From: Topomyia yanbarensis
Taxonomy: Eukaryota > Arthropoda > Insecta > Diptera > Culicidae
Assembly (NCBI RefSeq): GCF_030247195.1
Contig: NC_080670.1
Span: 161,768,080 to 161,832,079, forward strand
Length of the DNA: 64,000 bases
Direction: 5' to 3'
How positions within the stretch are numbered: position 1 is the stretch's first letter; the number at the start of each line of letters is the position of its first letter. Below, one piece after another: positions 8,886-20,459 of this stretch. The position numbers were made by a program, and so were the translations under genes. A model generated the notes under the pieces. The model was not told the origin of the DNA. It searched no databases and worked only from the letters and a program-made list of their open reading frames with translations.

Positions 8886-9171
8886 CAGGGCCGGCGGATA
8901 GCGTGGGTAGTATGGGTAGTACTACCCACTCGAAAATAACCGGACCGGAATTTTGGACCTTTTCATAAATTTTAAATCTGCCATGTATGTATCTCGGGCA
9001 CACATTTGAAAATATCGATTACGACAATTCCATATGCACAAACACACCACAAGTGATTGAATGTAAATGTAATGCAAGTGTGTGTATTACAAAAATCAGA
9101 CAAATCCCTATTCTATTACCCTCACCCTATGCTTACTACCCACTTGGGCTAAAAGTGTTACGCCGGCCCTG
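8886..9171. mobile_element. hAT-type MITE, copy 2 (CAGGGCCGGCG...CGCCGGCCCTG)
   Basis: 286 bp with perfect 11-bp terminal repeats (CAGGGCCGGCG and its complement) and flanks TTTACCGC (8878-8885) and ATTACCGC (9172-9179), an 8-bp duplication with one change. Inverted relative to copy 1 at 7850-8062. No transposase. Confidence 0.85.
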
Positions 9172-9179
9172 ATTACCGC

Positions 9180-9580
9180 TACAAATATATTAAACGTTAC
9201 CCTAAAACAGTGAGCAAATAGCATGCAGGATCGAAAAATTGCGGAATCTCGTATTTTACATCGTTCATAGCGCAGTAGTCATTTCAAAGAATTTCCGGAA
9301 TAAGAATGAAGAAGAAACCAAATAGATCGAAATATTGTATATCGCTACGCATATGTTTGCTGGCTACCACAAGGTTCTATTTCGATATGTTTCATCAACA
9401 AACAGAACTTTTTCTCTTTTGGGACATCGAAAATTGGAAGTCGTTTAGATGTGTTCGCAGGTAGTGTTTGCAACTATGGACAAGTCTTGGTCAAGTGCCC
9501 TATTATGAGGAGACGAAATCGAAACGCAAACCCCTGGACACATTAAAAAATCCATTCGATTAAATATTGATAGTGTTGAG
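9180..9580. other. No recognised feature
   Basis: AT-rich sequence with no open frame or repeat that I recognise. It may include residual BEL-flanking DNA. Confidence 0.4.
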
Positions 9581-9799
9581 CAGGGATGCCAAGTCTACAG
9601 ATTAATCTGTGTTTCACAGATTTTCAATATGGCGCATAGATTTTTTAAATTGCACAGATTTCCACCGTTTTGTGTAATAATGCACTGGCTAGCACAGACT
9701 TTCCAACTTAGAAAACTTCTTGTTTTATCACCAAATATACGTACAGTTTTTTACATATGCTACGCGCATATTTCAAAGAAATATTACCTGGCATCCCTG
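9581..9799. mobile_element. hAT-like MITE with CAGGGATGCCA ends
   Basis: 219 bp beginning CAGGGATGCCAAG and ending CTGGCATCCCTG, an inverted terminal repeat. The motif ACAGATT occurs several times near the left end. The flanks (GTGTTGAG and GTGGTACA) do not make a convincing 8-bp duplication, so the insertion is probably old. It belongs with 34225-42761 and 48680-48939 by its CAGnGATGCCA ends. Confidence 0.6.
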
Positions 9800-10095
9800 G
9801 TGGTACAGAATTCATCTGTATTATCGTTTAGAATAGAATCATATGCTTCACATATACTTTCTCTGGATGTTCAAATGTTTTCGGTTCAGCGCACTCTATC
9901 GGGTATAGTGAGCAGAAAAACCACAAAACACTGATTGATGTGTGTGTGTCTTCAATAAACAGTAAGACAATATGAAAGATTTTCGTTCCTGTAACAAAGT
10001 TATTCGAATATTTCATCAAGCAATTCATTTTATTGACGAAATAGATTCGTAATAAGCCGTACGACATATGGCAACTGATGTATGGAACCACGCCT
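9800..10095. other. No recognised feature
   Basis: AT-rich spacer without a supported gene or repeat. Confidence 0.4.
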
Positions 10096-10934
10096 TACTA
10101 AATCAAATGATAACACTACTGGAAAGTATTGTCCATCCTACTTCAAGGCACAAGTCTTCAGTTTCTGATTCATTCGTTTACCGACGACAAACCTGTCGTC
10201 TATCAAGAGATAAAGTTTTCCCATGCCATGCATCAAAGAACCTCCGCCGATTGGAACCGATACGATCGGATAGTTCCCATATCAAAGCCAGAGAACAAAG
10301 ATTTCACTTTCCCGTATGAAGCCATAATCGAATTTTATCCTACATTAAACTACACAAATACCTGCCAAACTGCCTGCACCATTCGCAGCCTGCGTCGGAC
10401 GACGATGATATGATTCTCCGGTAGATTGAAAATTGATTCGATTCTTGTTCTCTGATGATGATGCTGATGATGGCACAGAACTGCTCCAATCGTGCGTCTT
10501 TTATTGCTTCCCCCACCGGTTACTACAATCCGGCAGACAAATCAAGCTGCGTATCGAGTTGGTACATAGAACTCAAACTGCTGCCACCGGGATTTGTTTT
10601 ATTAGTTTCAGTTCAGCTCACGCAGGAAAGGGCAAATTATTTCGATCGAATACCCCAGTTCTTTGTCGATGCCGCACCAGCAAACGAAATCCTACACAGA
10701 AATGAAAAAATAAACGGCAAAGGGTTTTCCTTTGGAATGTTCAGTATGTTCGATTGGCAGGGCAGGCTTCAAACGGGTCACGAGCACGAAACTACCGCGA
10801 CACGGTTCTCGTTTTACCGATTGACGATTGGATTACCGTGTTTTATCGCTGCCTGGCTGGTTGCTCGCATTCGATTAACCGGTGAGGGAAGAATTTACTC
10901 TAAGGATAACGAAAGGGAGATCATATTACCGTAA
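10096..10934 (+). other. Unidentified coding-like segment in two frames, possible decayed or spliced gene
   Basis: Two adjacent plus-strand frames have protein-like composition unlike their surroundings. The first (~10108-10413) includes YQEIKFSHAMHQRTSADWNR and FPYEAIIEFYPTLNYTN; the second (10455-10934, 159 residues) includes CSNRASFIASPTGYYNPADK and a hydrophobic run LTIGLPCFIAAWLVARI near its end. The string ASPTGYYNPADKSSCVSSWY is vaguely CUB-like (Gly, SP, Tyr, then C-x-x-x-W), but that is weak. A possible short intron (GTAGATTG near 10420 to CACAG near 10478) could link them, but a TGA at 10411 precedes the donor in the first frame, so this is not a clean gene model. I cannot assign a function. 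Confidence 0.3.
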
Positions 10935-12180
10935 ATCAGCAGGGATGAACGGATATGTATGCTTCTTATTTTCGACCAAAATCTGTGGAATAGATAGAAA
11001 TATTTATCTTCTAGATTATAAACGAAAATAGGTAACTATATTCTGGCGCTAACTGCGACTATTGGAGAAGACAGATCTTATCTCAAAGCAAGGTGAAATC
11101 CCCAAATCACTGGTCCAGTGAGGCTGTAGGGGATTTAAAATGCAACTATGTCCGCAGATCCTAAAGAAAACAGTGTTTTTAGTAAAGGGTGCGATCAAGT
11201 GAATTGAACTTATTCCATCACCCAAAATCACTTGCAGTATCCTGCCAGTGATAGAAGAACATATTCACTTTATAACATTAGTCAAGTACGAGTTGATCAA
11301 GAGGTGTCAATTGAACGTAAATCTCAATTTCCACTGCAAACTTGAAACGCACCCTCGTCCTTCAAGACTCTACACAACGAGTGCGTGTAACATAATAACT
11401 GCATGCATTAAAATCAATTGCCATCGGATGTTCGCACACGTACGCACTTATTATACGAGAAGTTGCATTCGCAGTTGGAATCATCAGAAGGGGATGTCCC
11501 TATCGACGCATATTTACGCATAGTTAGAGCTCAACAAGTAGAATTTATGTCGGCAATTGAAACCACTTGAAAAGCGATTATGATAGAAATGTCCTCCCAT
11601 ACCTGCAGTGTCGATGTGTTAGGGGTGAGCTATGTATAAACTGGGATTCAGTGAAGAGAGCGAAATGGTACATTTATAGGGATTTATAGTCGTTTCTCAG
11701 CAGTTAATTTACTAAAAGAAATGATTAGTTACAGTTTGTTGGCAAAACACTTATTCTAGCCCTTCTTAAAATGTTCGCAAATATTTTCCGAACTGGTCAA
11801 TACAAGGTTATTTATATTTGTAGAAAACGACGATTTAGGCCGTGAAGCCCTGATGATCACTGCTGCATCGAGAACAGTAACACCAACGTCTAGCCAGCAA
11901 GCGGAATTTTGCTAGCGGCAAATTCAATATGGTCAACAGTTGAGGCCTCTCATTCACAGTTTTCCGGAAAAAAATCATATATTCCTTGGCCTCTGGCAGC
12001 TATGATGCCATTGAATATCGTTCATTGACACATTTCTAGACTATTGCTAATATCGAAAGAAGCACCCTTGATTGTATTCGTAATTTAATTATATTACGAA
12101 ATATTAGATAAAATTCGATAAATCCGTCCCCTTTTTTAAGTGCGATAGATGAACGGCCCTTAGTGCCTTATACGTTGATC
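10935..12180. other. No recognised feature
   Basis: No convincing coding sequence, terminal repeats or RNA gene seen; only short open frames of 60-91 residues. Confidence 0.4.
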
Positions 12181-13110
12181 TTAGAGCTGCTCTTTCAGCG
12201 ACGTAATGGGCTCTACGACTTCTCCTCCGAGATTGTTGACAACATGCACGAAGGTCAGTAATCGTCGAGTTCCACCAGAACGCTGGGTGGCGACTGTACC
12301 TTGGTTAACCCTCTCTTGGCGTGTCCCGCATCGCACGCTATTGCTAATGCCGTTATTACTTCATCTGCATTACAGTACAGCTAATTGCACTCAAGCCTCA
12401 ACGCTTCAACGAAGACTCTCTTGTCGAACTTCATTGCTTTCCATCTCCGCTCGTTTAATTGAGTCTTTTCCGCTTCCAACTGTCTATTGCTGGTATAGTA
12501 TATCGGGTCGCTTGGTAGTCGCTGAAGGTGTACTCCTCGAAAACTCTCCAATTCAAACTTCTTGCCAGCCCGGGACTACAGAAAGTAACGTCAATAACTG
12601 ATTCTCGACCTTCCCGGCGGGAGGTACTGGTTGTACCATCGTTGGCAACATCTACGTTCAGCTCTGCAATGGCCGGAAGCCCTTTTGACTTTGTGAAGCG
12701 GCTGTCCTGTTCTACTGCCCAGCGTTGAAGTCACCTGCTATAACGACTGGTTTCCGATCGATAAGCTTTTTGTTAACTTATCGAGCATTTCTGCGAATCG
12801 ATCGATCGTCCACCGCGGAGGTACGTACCAGCTTCAGATTACATTGGTTTTGGCGCTTACAAAGCCTTCATCTGCACGAGAAACCACTTTCTGAAAAAGG
12901 ATATCTTCCCGTCGTCCAAATCACCGCTGATTTTGCGTTATCTGATATCCAGTTTCTATCGCTGGGCGGAATACGGTATAGCTCCGAAATGGTAGCTACA
13001 TCACACTTAGACTCCACTACAGATTGCCGCAGCAGGTGTTGTGATGTGTCGCAGTGGTTCAAGTTGATTTGCGTTACCTACACTATGACTTCATTGCAAT
13101 CGCCTGTTTG
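12181..13110 (-). pseudogene. R1/LOA-type non-LTR retrotransposon, endonuclease domain (decayed)
   Basis: Read on the minus strand. The segment QINLNHCDTSQHLLRQSVVE and the following CDVATISELYRIPPSDRNWI (about 13075-12945), then SAVIWTTGRYPFSESG, are the N-terminal apurinic-like endonuclease of R1-type ORF2, which nicks the target DNA. Further on, FDKRVFVEALRLE (near 12440) matches the linker before RT. The frame is broken repeatedly and RT itself is absent: similarity stops near 12180. It follows the gag at 13111-14357 in the same orientation, as expected for ORF1-ORF2 order. Confidence 0.8.
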
Positions 13111-14357
13111 AAAGCCGGATATCGTGGACCTCCTGTATTGCGGCTGTTACCCTCTTCTATTGCACAGATCAGACTTCTTGGAGTCTGTCGGTAGTATCTT
13201 GCTTTGTGGTCTTCTTTTCCGCACCTTGTGCATAATTTGTTTCAGTCAGGTCTACAGCGGTTTCTAGCTAAATGACCGAACTCTTGACACTTTTTATAGC
13301 ACACTTCCGGTCCCCGAGAGACAGTCAGTGGGCATACCGACCAGCCAACTGTGATGTTCCCAGTTTTTAGTGCTTTGTTTGCTACTTCGACTGGAAACCT
13401 AGCCGACACCGCTTGTGTGCCGGATGATCTTCACTTCTCCAAGCTTACAGTGCGAGCTTTAGAGCTTCTCTTAGCTCTTCCTCCGAGAAAACTTCATCCA
13501 GGTTCTTACATTAAATGGTTGCCTGCGGGTACAAGGTTGTCACTTCCACCGCGTCGCCTATGACTTTCTCGATGAGCTCTTTATAAGCAGAGCTGTTTGA
13601 CTTTGGATCCTTTTTCAAATCCAGGGTTATCTCTCCGGTGCGGGTGCGCCCGATTTTCTTAACGTCTGAGCCCAGCTCCTTGAATGCCAAGCTTATCCGC
13701 ATTGCGTGCAGTACCTTGTCGTATGCGTCATCGTTAGCTTTGAGTATGAGTGATTCACATTTGTTTCGTCCTTTTCGCTTTTCGGACCGATCCTTGTTGT
13801 TCACCTCCCTTCTTAATTTTTTACACACATAAGTGGCTGTTCGCTACGCGTACCACGGTGCCGAGGACCTCCCTATGCTTCTTGGAACCTCATGTTCTCG
13901 CATCACCTGGCGAAGCTCTTGGTTTCTTCGGCGTAGAGAGAGGAACGGTTTCCGTTCCCCGGGGGCTTGTCTTTCGCCTCGTAAATTTCCTTCACCTTTG
14001 GTGGTGCCACTGTTTGCCTTATTTCCAAGGTCTTACCTTATTCCCCATCCGAGGTTTCCTTGTATCTTCAGAACCTTGATGCTCTTGTGCACATTACTTC
14101 TTTGTCGACAAAGTTCTGCAGTTCGTCCACCAGTTTTTTAGTTACTTTATACACGGCAAGCTTGGTATTTTCAACCAGACGCTGCCCTCTTGCTTTTGTT
14201 GCTTCTGTTGAAGCTGCTGCTGTTAAAGCTGCAGTTGCGGCTACTACTGCAGTTTAGGCTTCACCTGTTGCTGTAGCTGCGGCTACTGTTTCTCCTAGTC
14301 GCACTGTTGTTCCACTGGATGTCTCTGCTGAGGTGATGACCTCGTTTAACCACTTTT
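13111..14357 (-). pseudogene. R1/LOA-type gag (ORF1), decayed
   Basis: Minus-strand ORF1 remnant, an RNA-binding structural protein of the retroposon. The best block, RTRTGEITLDLKKDPKSNSS followed by AYKELIEKVIG (about 13645-13560), is characteristic of R1-type gag. Upstream (14330-14100) lie an Ala/Thr-rich stretch and KLAVYKVTKKLVDELQNFVD. Downstream (13330-13180) are zinc knuckles: EVCYKKCQEFGHLARN, with one extra residue in the Cx2C spacing, and CTRCGKEDHKARYY, whose last Cys is replaced by Tyr. Stops are scattered. The plus-strand frames here (for example 13833-14141) are antisense. Confidence 0.8.
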
Positions 14358-15060
14358 GACGCGCTTACTCCATATGTGTGTTTGCTCTTTGTCCATTCTT
14401 TTTGGGTCCCAACTCCCAGTCACTATCTCCACTCGTTGAAAGTAATGGCCTCTTGCGATCCCATGGTTATCTATGCAAGCAGAGAGGCCATACTAGGGTT
14501 GACTATATCCTTCATGGGAAGTAGTGTTCAGAGTCGGATCGGCGTAAAATCGAGAATGGTCCATCCGAACCTAGTACTACCTAGTAGCTATTGATGACAA
14601 GTTTTGAACGTACCCAGGAGCCTGTCAAGGTTTTAACGCCATGACCAGTATGCTGTAATCAGGGTGTTACTGACATCGATTCTGATGTGGCGGGTGGCAC
14701 TCCGGTTGGGCTAGGGTGCTTTTATTGTTAAGATCTTCGATCACTGAAATCTTAGAATGTTAGCAGAAGCGGCACAGACTCGCTTCGTTGGCGCTGCGTT
14801 CGGAATAATGGCTTTGAATAGAAGCCAAACCTGCCCAAACCCCTCCATATCCTAGCAAAATTCCGTAACCTGCAGTAGGTCCAAAGAGAGGGGGGTTCGT
14901 TAAGCCCATGAACTTCTGTCCCTGCTTCCCCCTTTTTGTTTCTTTTTTGTAAGGTTTAAAAAGCTTCAAAAGCGTGACCAGTACGGTATTGGCGCTGTAT
15001 GGGACTCTAGACTGACATCCGTACCTAACCACTAAATCCACTCCTTACACTTTTTTCGTC
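14358..15060 (-). other. Probable 5' UTR of the R1-like gag copy
   Basis: Non-coding, upstream of the gag on the minus strand. It ends at a poly-C run (15066-15078) that could mark the junction with the preceding element. The minus-strand frame 14760-15041 has no family resemblance. Confidence 0.4.
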
Positions 15061-15065
15061 CTTCT

Positions 15066-15078
15066 CCCCCCCCCCCCC
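15066..15078 (+). repeat. Poly-C homopolymer tract
   Basis: Run of about 13 C at a likely boundary between two R1-like copies. Confidence 0.8.
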
Positions 15079-16480
15079 TTACATCAGGTTATTGCTTCGT
15101 GTGGGGGTTCACTGTGCTTTCGTCGCACTTCTTCCTTTGGCACACGCAGCTATCTCGGAGCCTTACTCGATGCATGCAATTGTTCGACCTTTCAGGCATT
15201 TAACTCACGACTCTTCTCTTGCATTCCATCTCTATTAATGACGTCGCCATTTAGCTCTCGCCTCAGTGAACATCTTAGCGGCTGATTTTGTGAGCAATTT
15301 AGCTCCTGTTTTCGTGGAGCATTCAGCTCCCAGCTTCATCACGAGCTACTCGGATGGTACCGGCGGTGAACTCACCTTACTCCAACTGAGAGTTCCCCCA
15401 CAGAAGAATTTCTCTCGACACCTTCCTTGAGCCACTTAGCTCCCAGCTTTATCGAGATCTACTCAGATATTATCTGGAGGTAAACTACCCTACTCTGACT
15501 GAGAGTTCCCCAGCAGCGGAATTTTTCGGAACCGATGTCTGTTTCGTGAACCAATTAGCTCCCAGTTTTGTCACGATATAGTCGGGCAGTTCATGGTGGT
15601 GAATCTACCCTACTGGGAATTCCCCAGCAGTAGATTTCTCTAGATACCGATGTTCGTTTCCGTGAGCTATTTAGCTCCCCGCTTTGTTCCGATCGACTCG
15701 ATCTAGTCCCCGGCGGTGAACCTAACCTACTCAACGGGCCAGCCAGTAGGTGCCTGGGCTGTCCAGTGATTCCGGGTGGAGCGTGGCTTCCAGTTCACTG
15801 CCACCCCAACGACCCGCTGCTGGCTGTTCGACGCGGTCTACTCGATCTAGTCCTCTGCGGTGGATCTAACCTACTCACGAGCTGCCTCCAGTGTGTAAGC
15901 CTGTGTTCTTGTATTACGTCGCCATTTAGCTCTCGTCTGAATGAGCCGTTTAGCCGTTGATTCCATGTGCCATTTAGCACCTTTTTGTGTGCCAGCCTTA
16001 TCCGGATCTACTCGAATAGTACCCGGAGGTGAACTCATCATACTCCGACTGAAAGATCTATGGTGGCGGAATTTCTCTCGGTATCGATGTTTTTTCGTGA
16101 GACAATTAGTCACGATATAATCGGATAGTCCACGGAGCTGGACCATGCCTGCCTAACTGGCCAACCACTAGATGCTGAGGATTGTCCAGCGGTTCCGGAT
16201 GGAGCATAGCTTCCGGTTCACTGGCGCCCCACAACCCACTGTTAGCTATTCGACGCGATCTTCTCGCTCTAATTCCCGGCGGTGGATCTAGTCTAGTCAC
16301 AAGCAACCTGGTAGGGTGTTGAGGTCGGTCGGGCGATTCCGGTGAAGCCTGACGTCCGATTAACTGCACCTAGACGACCCGAACTTGATACTACGTCGCG
16401 CACTATTCAACTGGTCATCGGCGAGTTCCCCAGCGGTGGAATTTCTCTCAAAACCCGATTTTTGGTTGCAGGGTGGCTAT
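15079..16480 (-). repeat. R1-like 3' UTR with diverged tandem subrepeats
   Basis: Several diverged units of roughly 120-190 bp share AGCTCCCAGCTTT, CTACTCGG..., GGTGGATCTAACCTACTC and CTGAGAGTTCCCCAGCAG, for example at 15310, 15430, 15560, 15670, 15850, 15980 and 16260. Related units lie at 31960-32400, again 3' of an R1-like RT end, which supports the 3' UTR assignment. Confidence 0.6.
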
Positions 16481-16830
16481 CTAGCCGTTGGCGTCACTTT
16501 GTTGGTCCCTTCGCTACTTCCTCTGCAGCTCGGAGCGGCTGGACAGTTGCAGTGTTAACACTCCGTTGAACATTATATTTAGAGCGTTCATCCAAGTATG
16601 GATCCCTGAGGTACACCCACCGTGACTCTGTTTTTTATCGAGATGGAATCTTCAAAAGAGACCACTACCAACTTGGCCGTGGTACTGTCGGATTCTTACT
16701 GTTGCGTTTTCTCCAGCAAGCCTACCGACTAAACCTCAACCTCCTATATCTCCGTATCCTCTTCCTCACGGGACCACCATTGAGTATAACTTCGGTAGGG
16801 TACTCCCGCCGTGACTCTGTGTACGGGTGT
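16481..16830 (-). pseudogene. R1-like RT fragments (motif B and C-terminus), rearranged
   Basis: On the minus strand, VGVPQGSILG (about 16625-16596) is RT motif B. It is followed after a deletion by LRAAEEVAKGPTK (about 16537-16499), which matches the C-terminal end of the copy at 1415-1741 (LRAAEKVVKGPTKKRRRLES). A second, damaged motif B-like stretch (VTAGVPYRSYTQWW) lies at about 16825-16780. It is a heavily deleted ORF2 that leads into the 3' UTR repeats below it. Confidence 0.65.
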
Positions 16831-17040
16831 GTGTGTTTGTGTGTTTTCGCTGCCACAGCGTTCCTTGCAGGCATTCCAGAGTCTGGTGGCTGGCGACTTC
16901 ACAGCCGACTGCTCGTCCGCTTCGGTTTGGACAGAGAGTTTGCAGAAGATCCCTTTTTCTAGCGAAAACACTCGTTACAACTATGTTCGAACTAAGAACC
17001 TTCGTCCTGCGGTGCATTGCGGTTCAGAACTATCTTCTGT

Positions 17041-17388
17041 TGAAGAAGTTCAACCTTGACCCAGTTCCCATCGTTGCCGATGTCGAAATAATGTACCGAA
17101 TGATCAACGTCTCCAACAAATTCAGTGGAGTTATACCACTAATGAACCAGTCAGTTGACTACGGTCATATATGGTACTGAATCCGTTCCATATTTGACGA
17201 CCAAATGTTTGCAGAAGTTGATCGATGACGGTCTGATATCATTCCCAAATGTAGCTTGTGTACGGAAGAAAGACTTTTTTGTTATGCTAACGAGAGCAGA
17301 TATCATCGAAGACGGAACGCAATTGACGAAGGAGATGATCGAAACAATGAAATCAAAAGGAATTCAAATTGTTTTGCGCTTTTAGCTG
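17041..17388 (+). pseudogene. Isolated BEL/Pao reverse transcriptase fragment
   Basis: Encodes PVPIVADVEIMYRMINV (17059-17112), equivalent to RT motif A of BEL/Pao, where the catalytic Asp precedes xEKMFRQI. After a frameshift near 17155 come VIYGTESVPYLTTKCLQKL (17161-17220) and CVRKKDFFVMLTRADIIEDG (17258-17320), equivalent to the block spanning the YVDD box. The second catalytic Asp pair is lost (FFVML instead of YVDD). No protease or integrase adjoins, so it is an orphan fragment. Confidence 0.75.
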
Positions 17389-19240
17389 ATTTGCCATCCT
17401 TCTTATTGGTTAGGCGCGCCACTCTTGTTTTGTATTCGCCGAGTTTGTCAGTTAAGTCTTCAGCTTAGATTTTGCCACCAAACATCGGCAAGCTTCTGTT
17501 CCATTCTTAGGCTTGAAACAACGATACCATAATCATTAAAAACGACGATTTAGCTGATATATTCGACCCACTCAGTTTGATTGGATCAGTGCAGTGGTTT
17601 TGATAGCGAAAATTGTTCACCGAGAGCACCAAGACCAATAGCTACGAAGCAGATGAAAGAGCCAAATTGTTTAACGTGAATGTATTTATTAGAAACCTCC
17701 TCAGAAAACATGTTAGTAAGTTAGGATTAAAGTTTCGGTTTCGTTTCATCAGTATTGTAGAGACTTAATGAAAAATATGAGTTTAGCCTATACCATAAGG
17801 CAAACTTGTATTTCAATACATCCCCAATCCATCCCAATCACTTGTTGATATCTTGAGCACCTTTATCAGTCAATCAAAGGTTTGAATATTTCTTGATAAC
17901 GCAGTCCCATCCGGCCATCGTATCGTCAATGCAATTTGTCACTTAAACCCAATGAATAAAGAACAAATTTCCTCCCATTTACTCGGTAATGGTTCGGAAA
18001 TTAAATAAATTGACCATTCCTCTTCTCATCACCTGCTTCCGGGCTCACTGCTCCGGGCAGCCAACAGCTGCGAGCACCAACCGGAAAAGGGCTCGTTAGT
18101 TATTGGGAAATTTATTACCACATCTCTAGCGGTTAATTGCTCCAAATGTCGGTGATCCTTGTCCTGGCCGAAGCGGGTCGTAAGCATTCGTCGAAAGAAT
18201 GTCCCTTATCAGTTGGTCGTAAATAATCACATCACGTGCTAAGAAAACGGCCCACGCTGTGATGTCTTGTAAGGAGCGGGTTCTTAGCCCAGTGCAATAA
18301 AGAATTTTCGTTCGAGCTGATCTGCTTCCAACGCGTGAAGAAGTCAAAGCCGAATTGACACAACAATTTAATCGGAATGGTTCCCCGGGGATGAATAAAT
18401 CGTACTCTTTCTCCCACGGCGAAGGCAAAGGGATAATTCAATTCGAAATGAGCAATCGGAGATGAGAAAATGAGACTGTCATTGCCAGAATTGCAAGCTA
18501 GGGATTGTCGCCAGCAGCAAAGAAAAGCGGTTATTGTTCAACACCTTCTTCTCGGTGAGTCAGAAACAGTTCTTTCATTACCTACGTGAATTGTTATCCT
18601 GGATCAACACACAGAATGTCACACATGTATGGTTACTCCAAACAATCACTTCATCACCTTTGTTGTTATCTAATTGAAGAACAAACCATGCTTATGATCC
18701 TTTTGAGTCGTGTGTCTCCTTTTATGAGTACTCGGCTAAAGCCGAAGGCTGGGAAAATGGTTTCATCAAGCCCGAACCGCAACCGAGTCAGGAAGAAGAA
18801 TGGCGGTATTTAAAGTAAAACAAACAGACAAACAACGTCATTAGCGTTATAAGCAGTCTGTGTGGCGAAATGAAGTCAAATTTACATAACAATCAACAGA
18901 AAATTTACCTCCCCCCAAATCCTAAGCGAATCATGTTGTTCCAGTTTCAACCACTTGGTGTAAGAAAAACTTAAGAGTGAGGGGAAAACCTGCACCACAT
19001 GGTTGATATCAACACCTACCTCCCACCTACTTTGATATTGAGTATGGAAAGGCAGTAAGCAGACCTCGTTACCACCCCATCACGAACAGGCAGATCGCTC
19101 TGAATCGTTAGCCAGCTCCGCCGTTGCTTACATCGTGGGTGTTTGATGTTGCAAGTAATAATACTTACAATTTTCCGCTACATATAAATTCATCAGCATT
19201 GTGCGTAACACATTTACATACTTTTTTTTCCTTCGCCTAA
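17389..19240. other. No recognised feature
   Basis: Intergenic-looking. Two overlapping minus-strand frames at 18126-18441 (100 and 69 residues) are the longest, with no recognisable motif. Confidence 0.4.
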
Positions 19241-19484
19241 AGTGAAAAGCCACCCCCCAGCAACCATCGACGCGACGGTGGAAAGCCGACACAGGTCGAA
19301 GTTTATAACATTGTTACGTATGAAAAATGTAAGGCCACATAAAATATGCATGCATTCGTTTGGAGCCAAGGGGGAAATCGTCTGGTTGGTGACTGACGAC
19401 TACTGGTGGCATTTTGGTATCAAGAAAAAAAAAACAGCAAGTGAGTCTTTGGGAATCACTTGTGGCGGGGGAAAGAAAAAAAAA

Positions 19485-20180
19485 ACCCGTTTTAATCCAC
19501 CTAGTGGTGCAATTGTGCCTTTCTCATTTATAAAAGCTATGTTTGTATAGCTGGTTACGTTCAATTTTACATTGTGGAAATATCTATTACATTTTTATTG
19601 CACTTGGTAAGTATATATGAGCGCACGACTGCCACGAACCTGATGAGCAGACTGCTTTAAAATCGCGTTATGAAACGTGCGACCAAAATCGTACGACTTT
19701 GGTCGCGATTTTGAAGTCGCGCGATTTTGAAATCGCGCGATTTTAGAGTCGCGCGATTTGAAATCGTTCGATTTTGAAGTCGCGCGATTTTGAAGTCGTG
19801 CTATTTTGAAGTCGTGGGATTTTAAAGTCGCGCGATTTTAAAGTCGTGCGATTTCGAAGTCATTTCATGCGTGACCCCACTCTTCAACCTGTAACTCCGG
19901 AACCGGAAGTCGGAATTAAATGAAATTTAATAGCAGCCTATGGGAACGTTGTACCTTTCATTTGAGACTAAGTTTAAAAAATCGGTTGTCAGCCATCTCT
20001 GGGTAACAGATGTGCATATTTTTAATCACATACATACACACGCACATATGCACATACACAGGCATTTGCCTAACTCGACGAACTATTTCGAATGGTATAA
20101 GAGACTCAGCCCTCCAGGCCTCGGTTAAAAAGTCGGTTTTCAGAGTGATTGCATGGCCATTCTATAGAAGAAAGGCAAAA
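19485..20180. repeat. Interspersed mosquito-type repeat with terminal motif TTTTAATCCACCTAGTGGTG
   Basis: The left end has TTTTAATCCACCTAGTGGTG followed by CAATTGTGCCTTTCTCAT. Nearly the same terminus occurs inverted at 37225-37255, and related TTAATCCACC ends occur near 39050, 42155, 42250 and 63125. The stretch 19866-20150 is an inverted relative of 36480-36745 (GTACCTTTCATTTGAGACTA against its complement). Non-coding. Confidence 0.55.
19702..19863 (+). repeat. 16-bp minisatellite, about 10 units
   Basis: Tandem units of consensus GTCGCGCGATTTTGAA with scattered changes. The unit contains the short palindrome TCGCGCGA. It is embedded in the repeat at 19485-20180. Confidence 0.85.
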
Positions 20181-20459
20181 ATAGAAACAAGCTTTCAACT
20201 CATTGGGGAGTCCTGGGCTGTGGCTCAGCAACACATGTACCGTACATACACGTGCTGAGATGCCTGCTGCTTAACAGTACCATAAATTTGCATGAAAATC
20301 ACTTTATTACACATTTTGTTTACGCCCATTAACGCATTAAATAAATTGACTTCTGATTACTGCGCGCAAGTGATTTTGCTCGGATAAGGATCTATGAACA
20401 ATGAATGCATACATACATTCGGGGGAATTGAGCAATTGATAGAGACAGGTGTTTCCAAT

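Noticed and set aside
16850..16960. Endonuclease-like block (LVAGDFTADCSSAS) on the plus strand
   Set aside because: It resembles the VAGDFN motif of LINE endonucleases but has too little flanking similarity to support a call.
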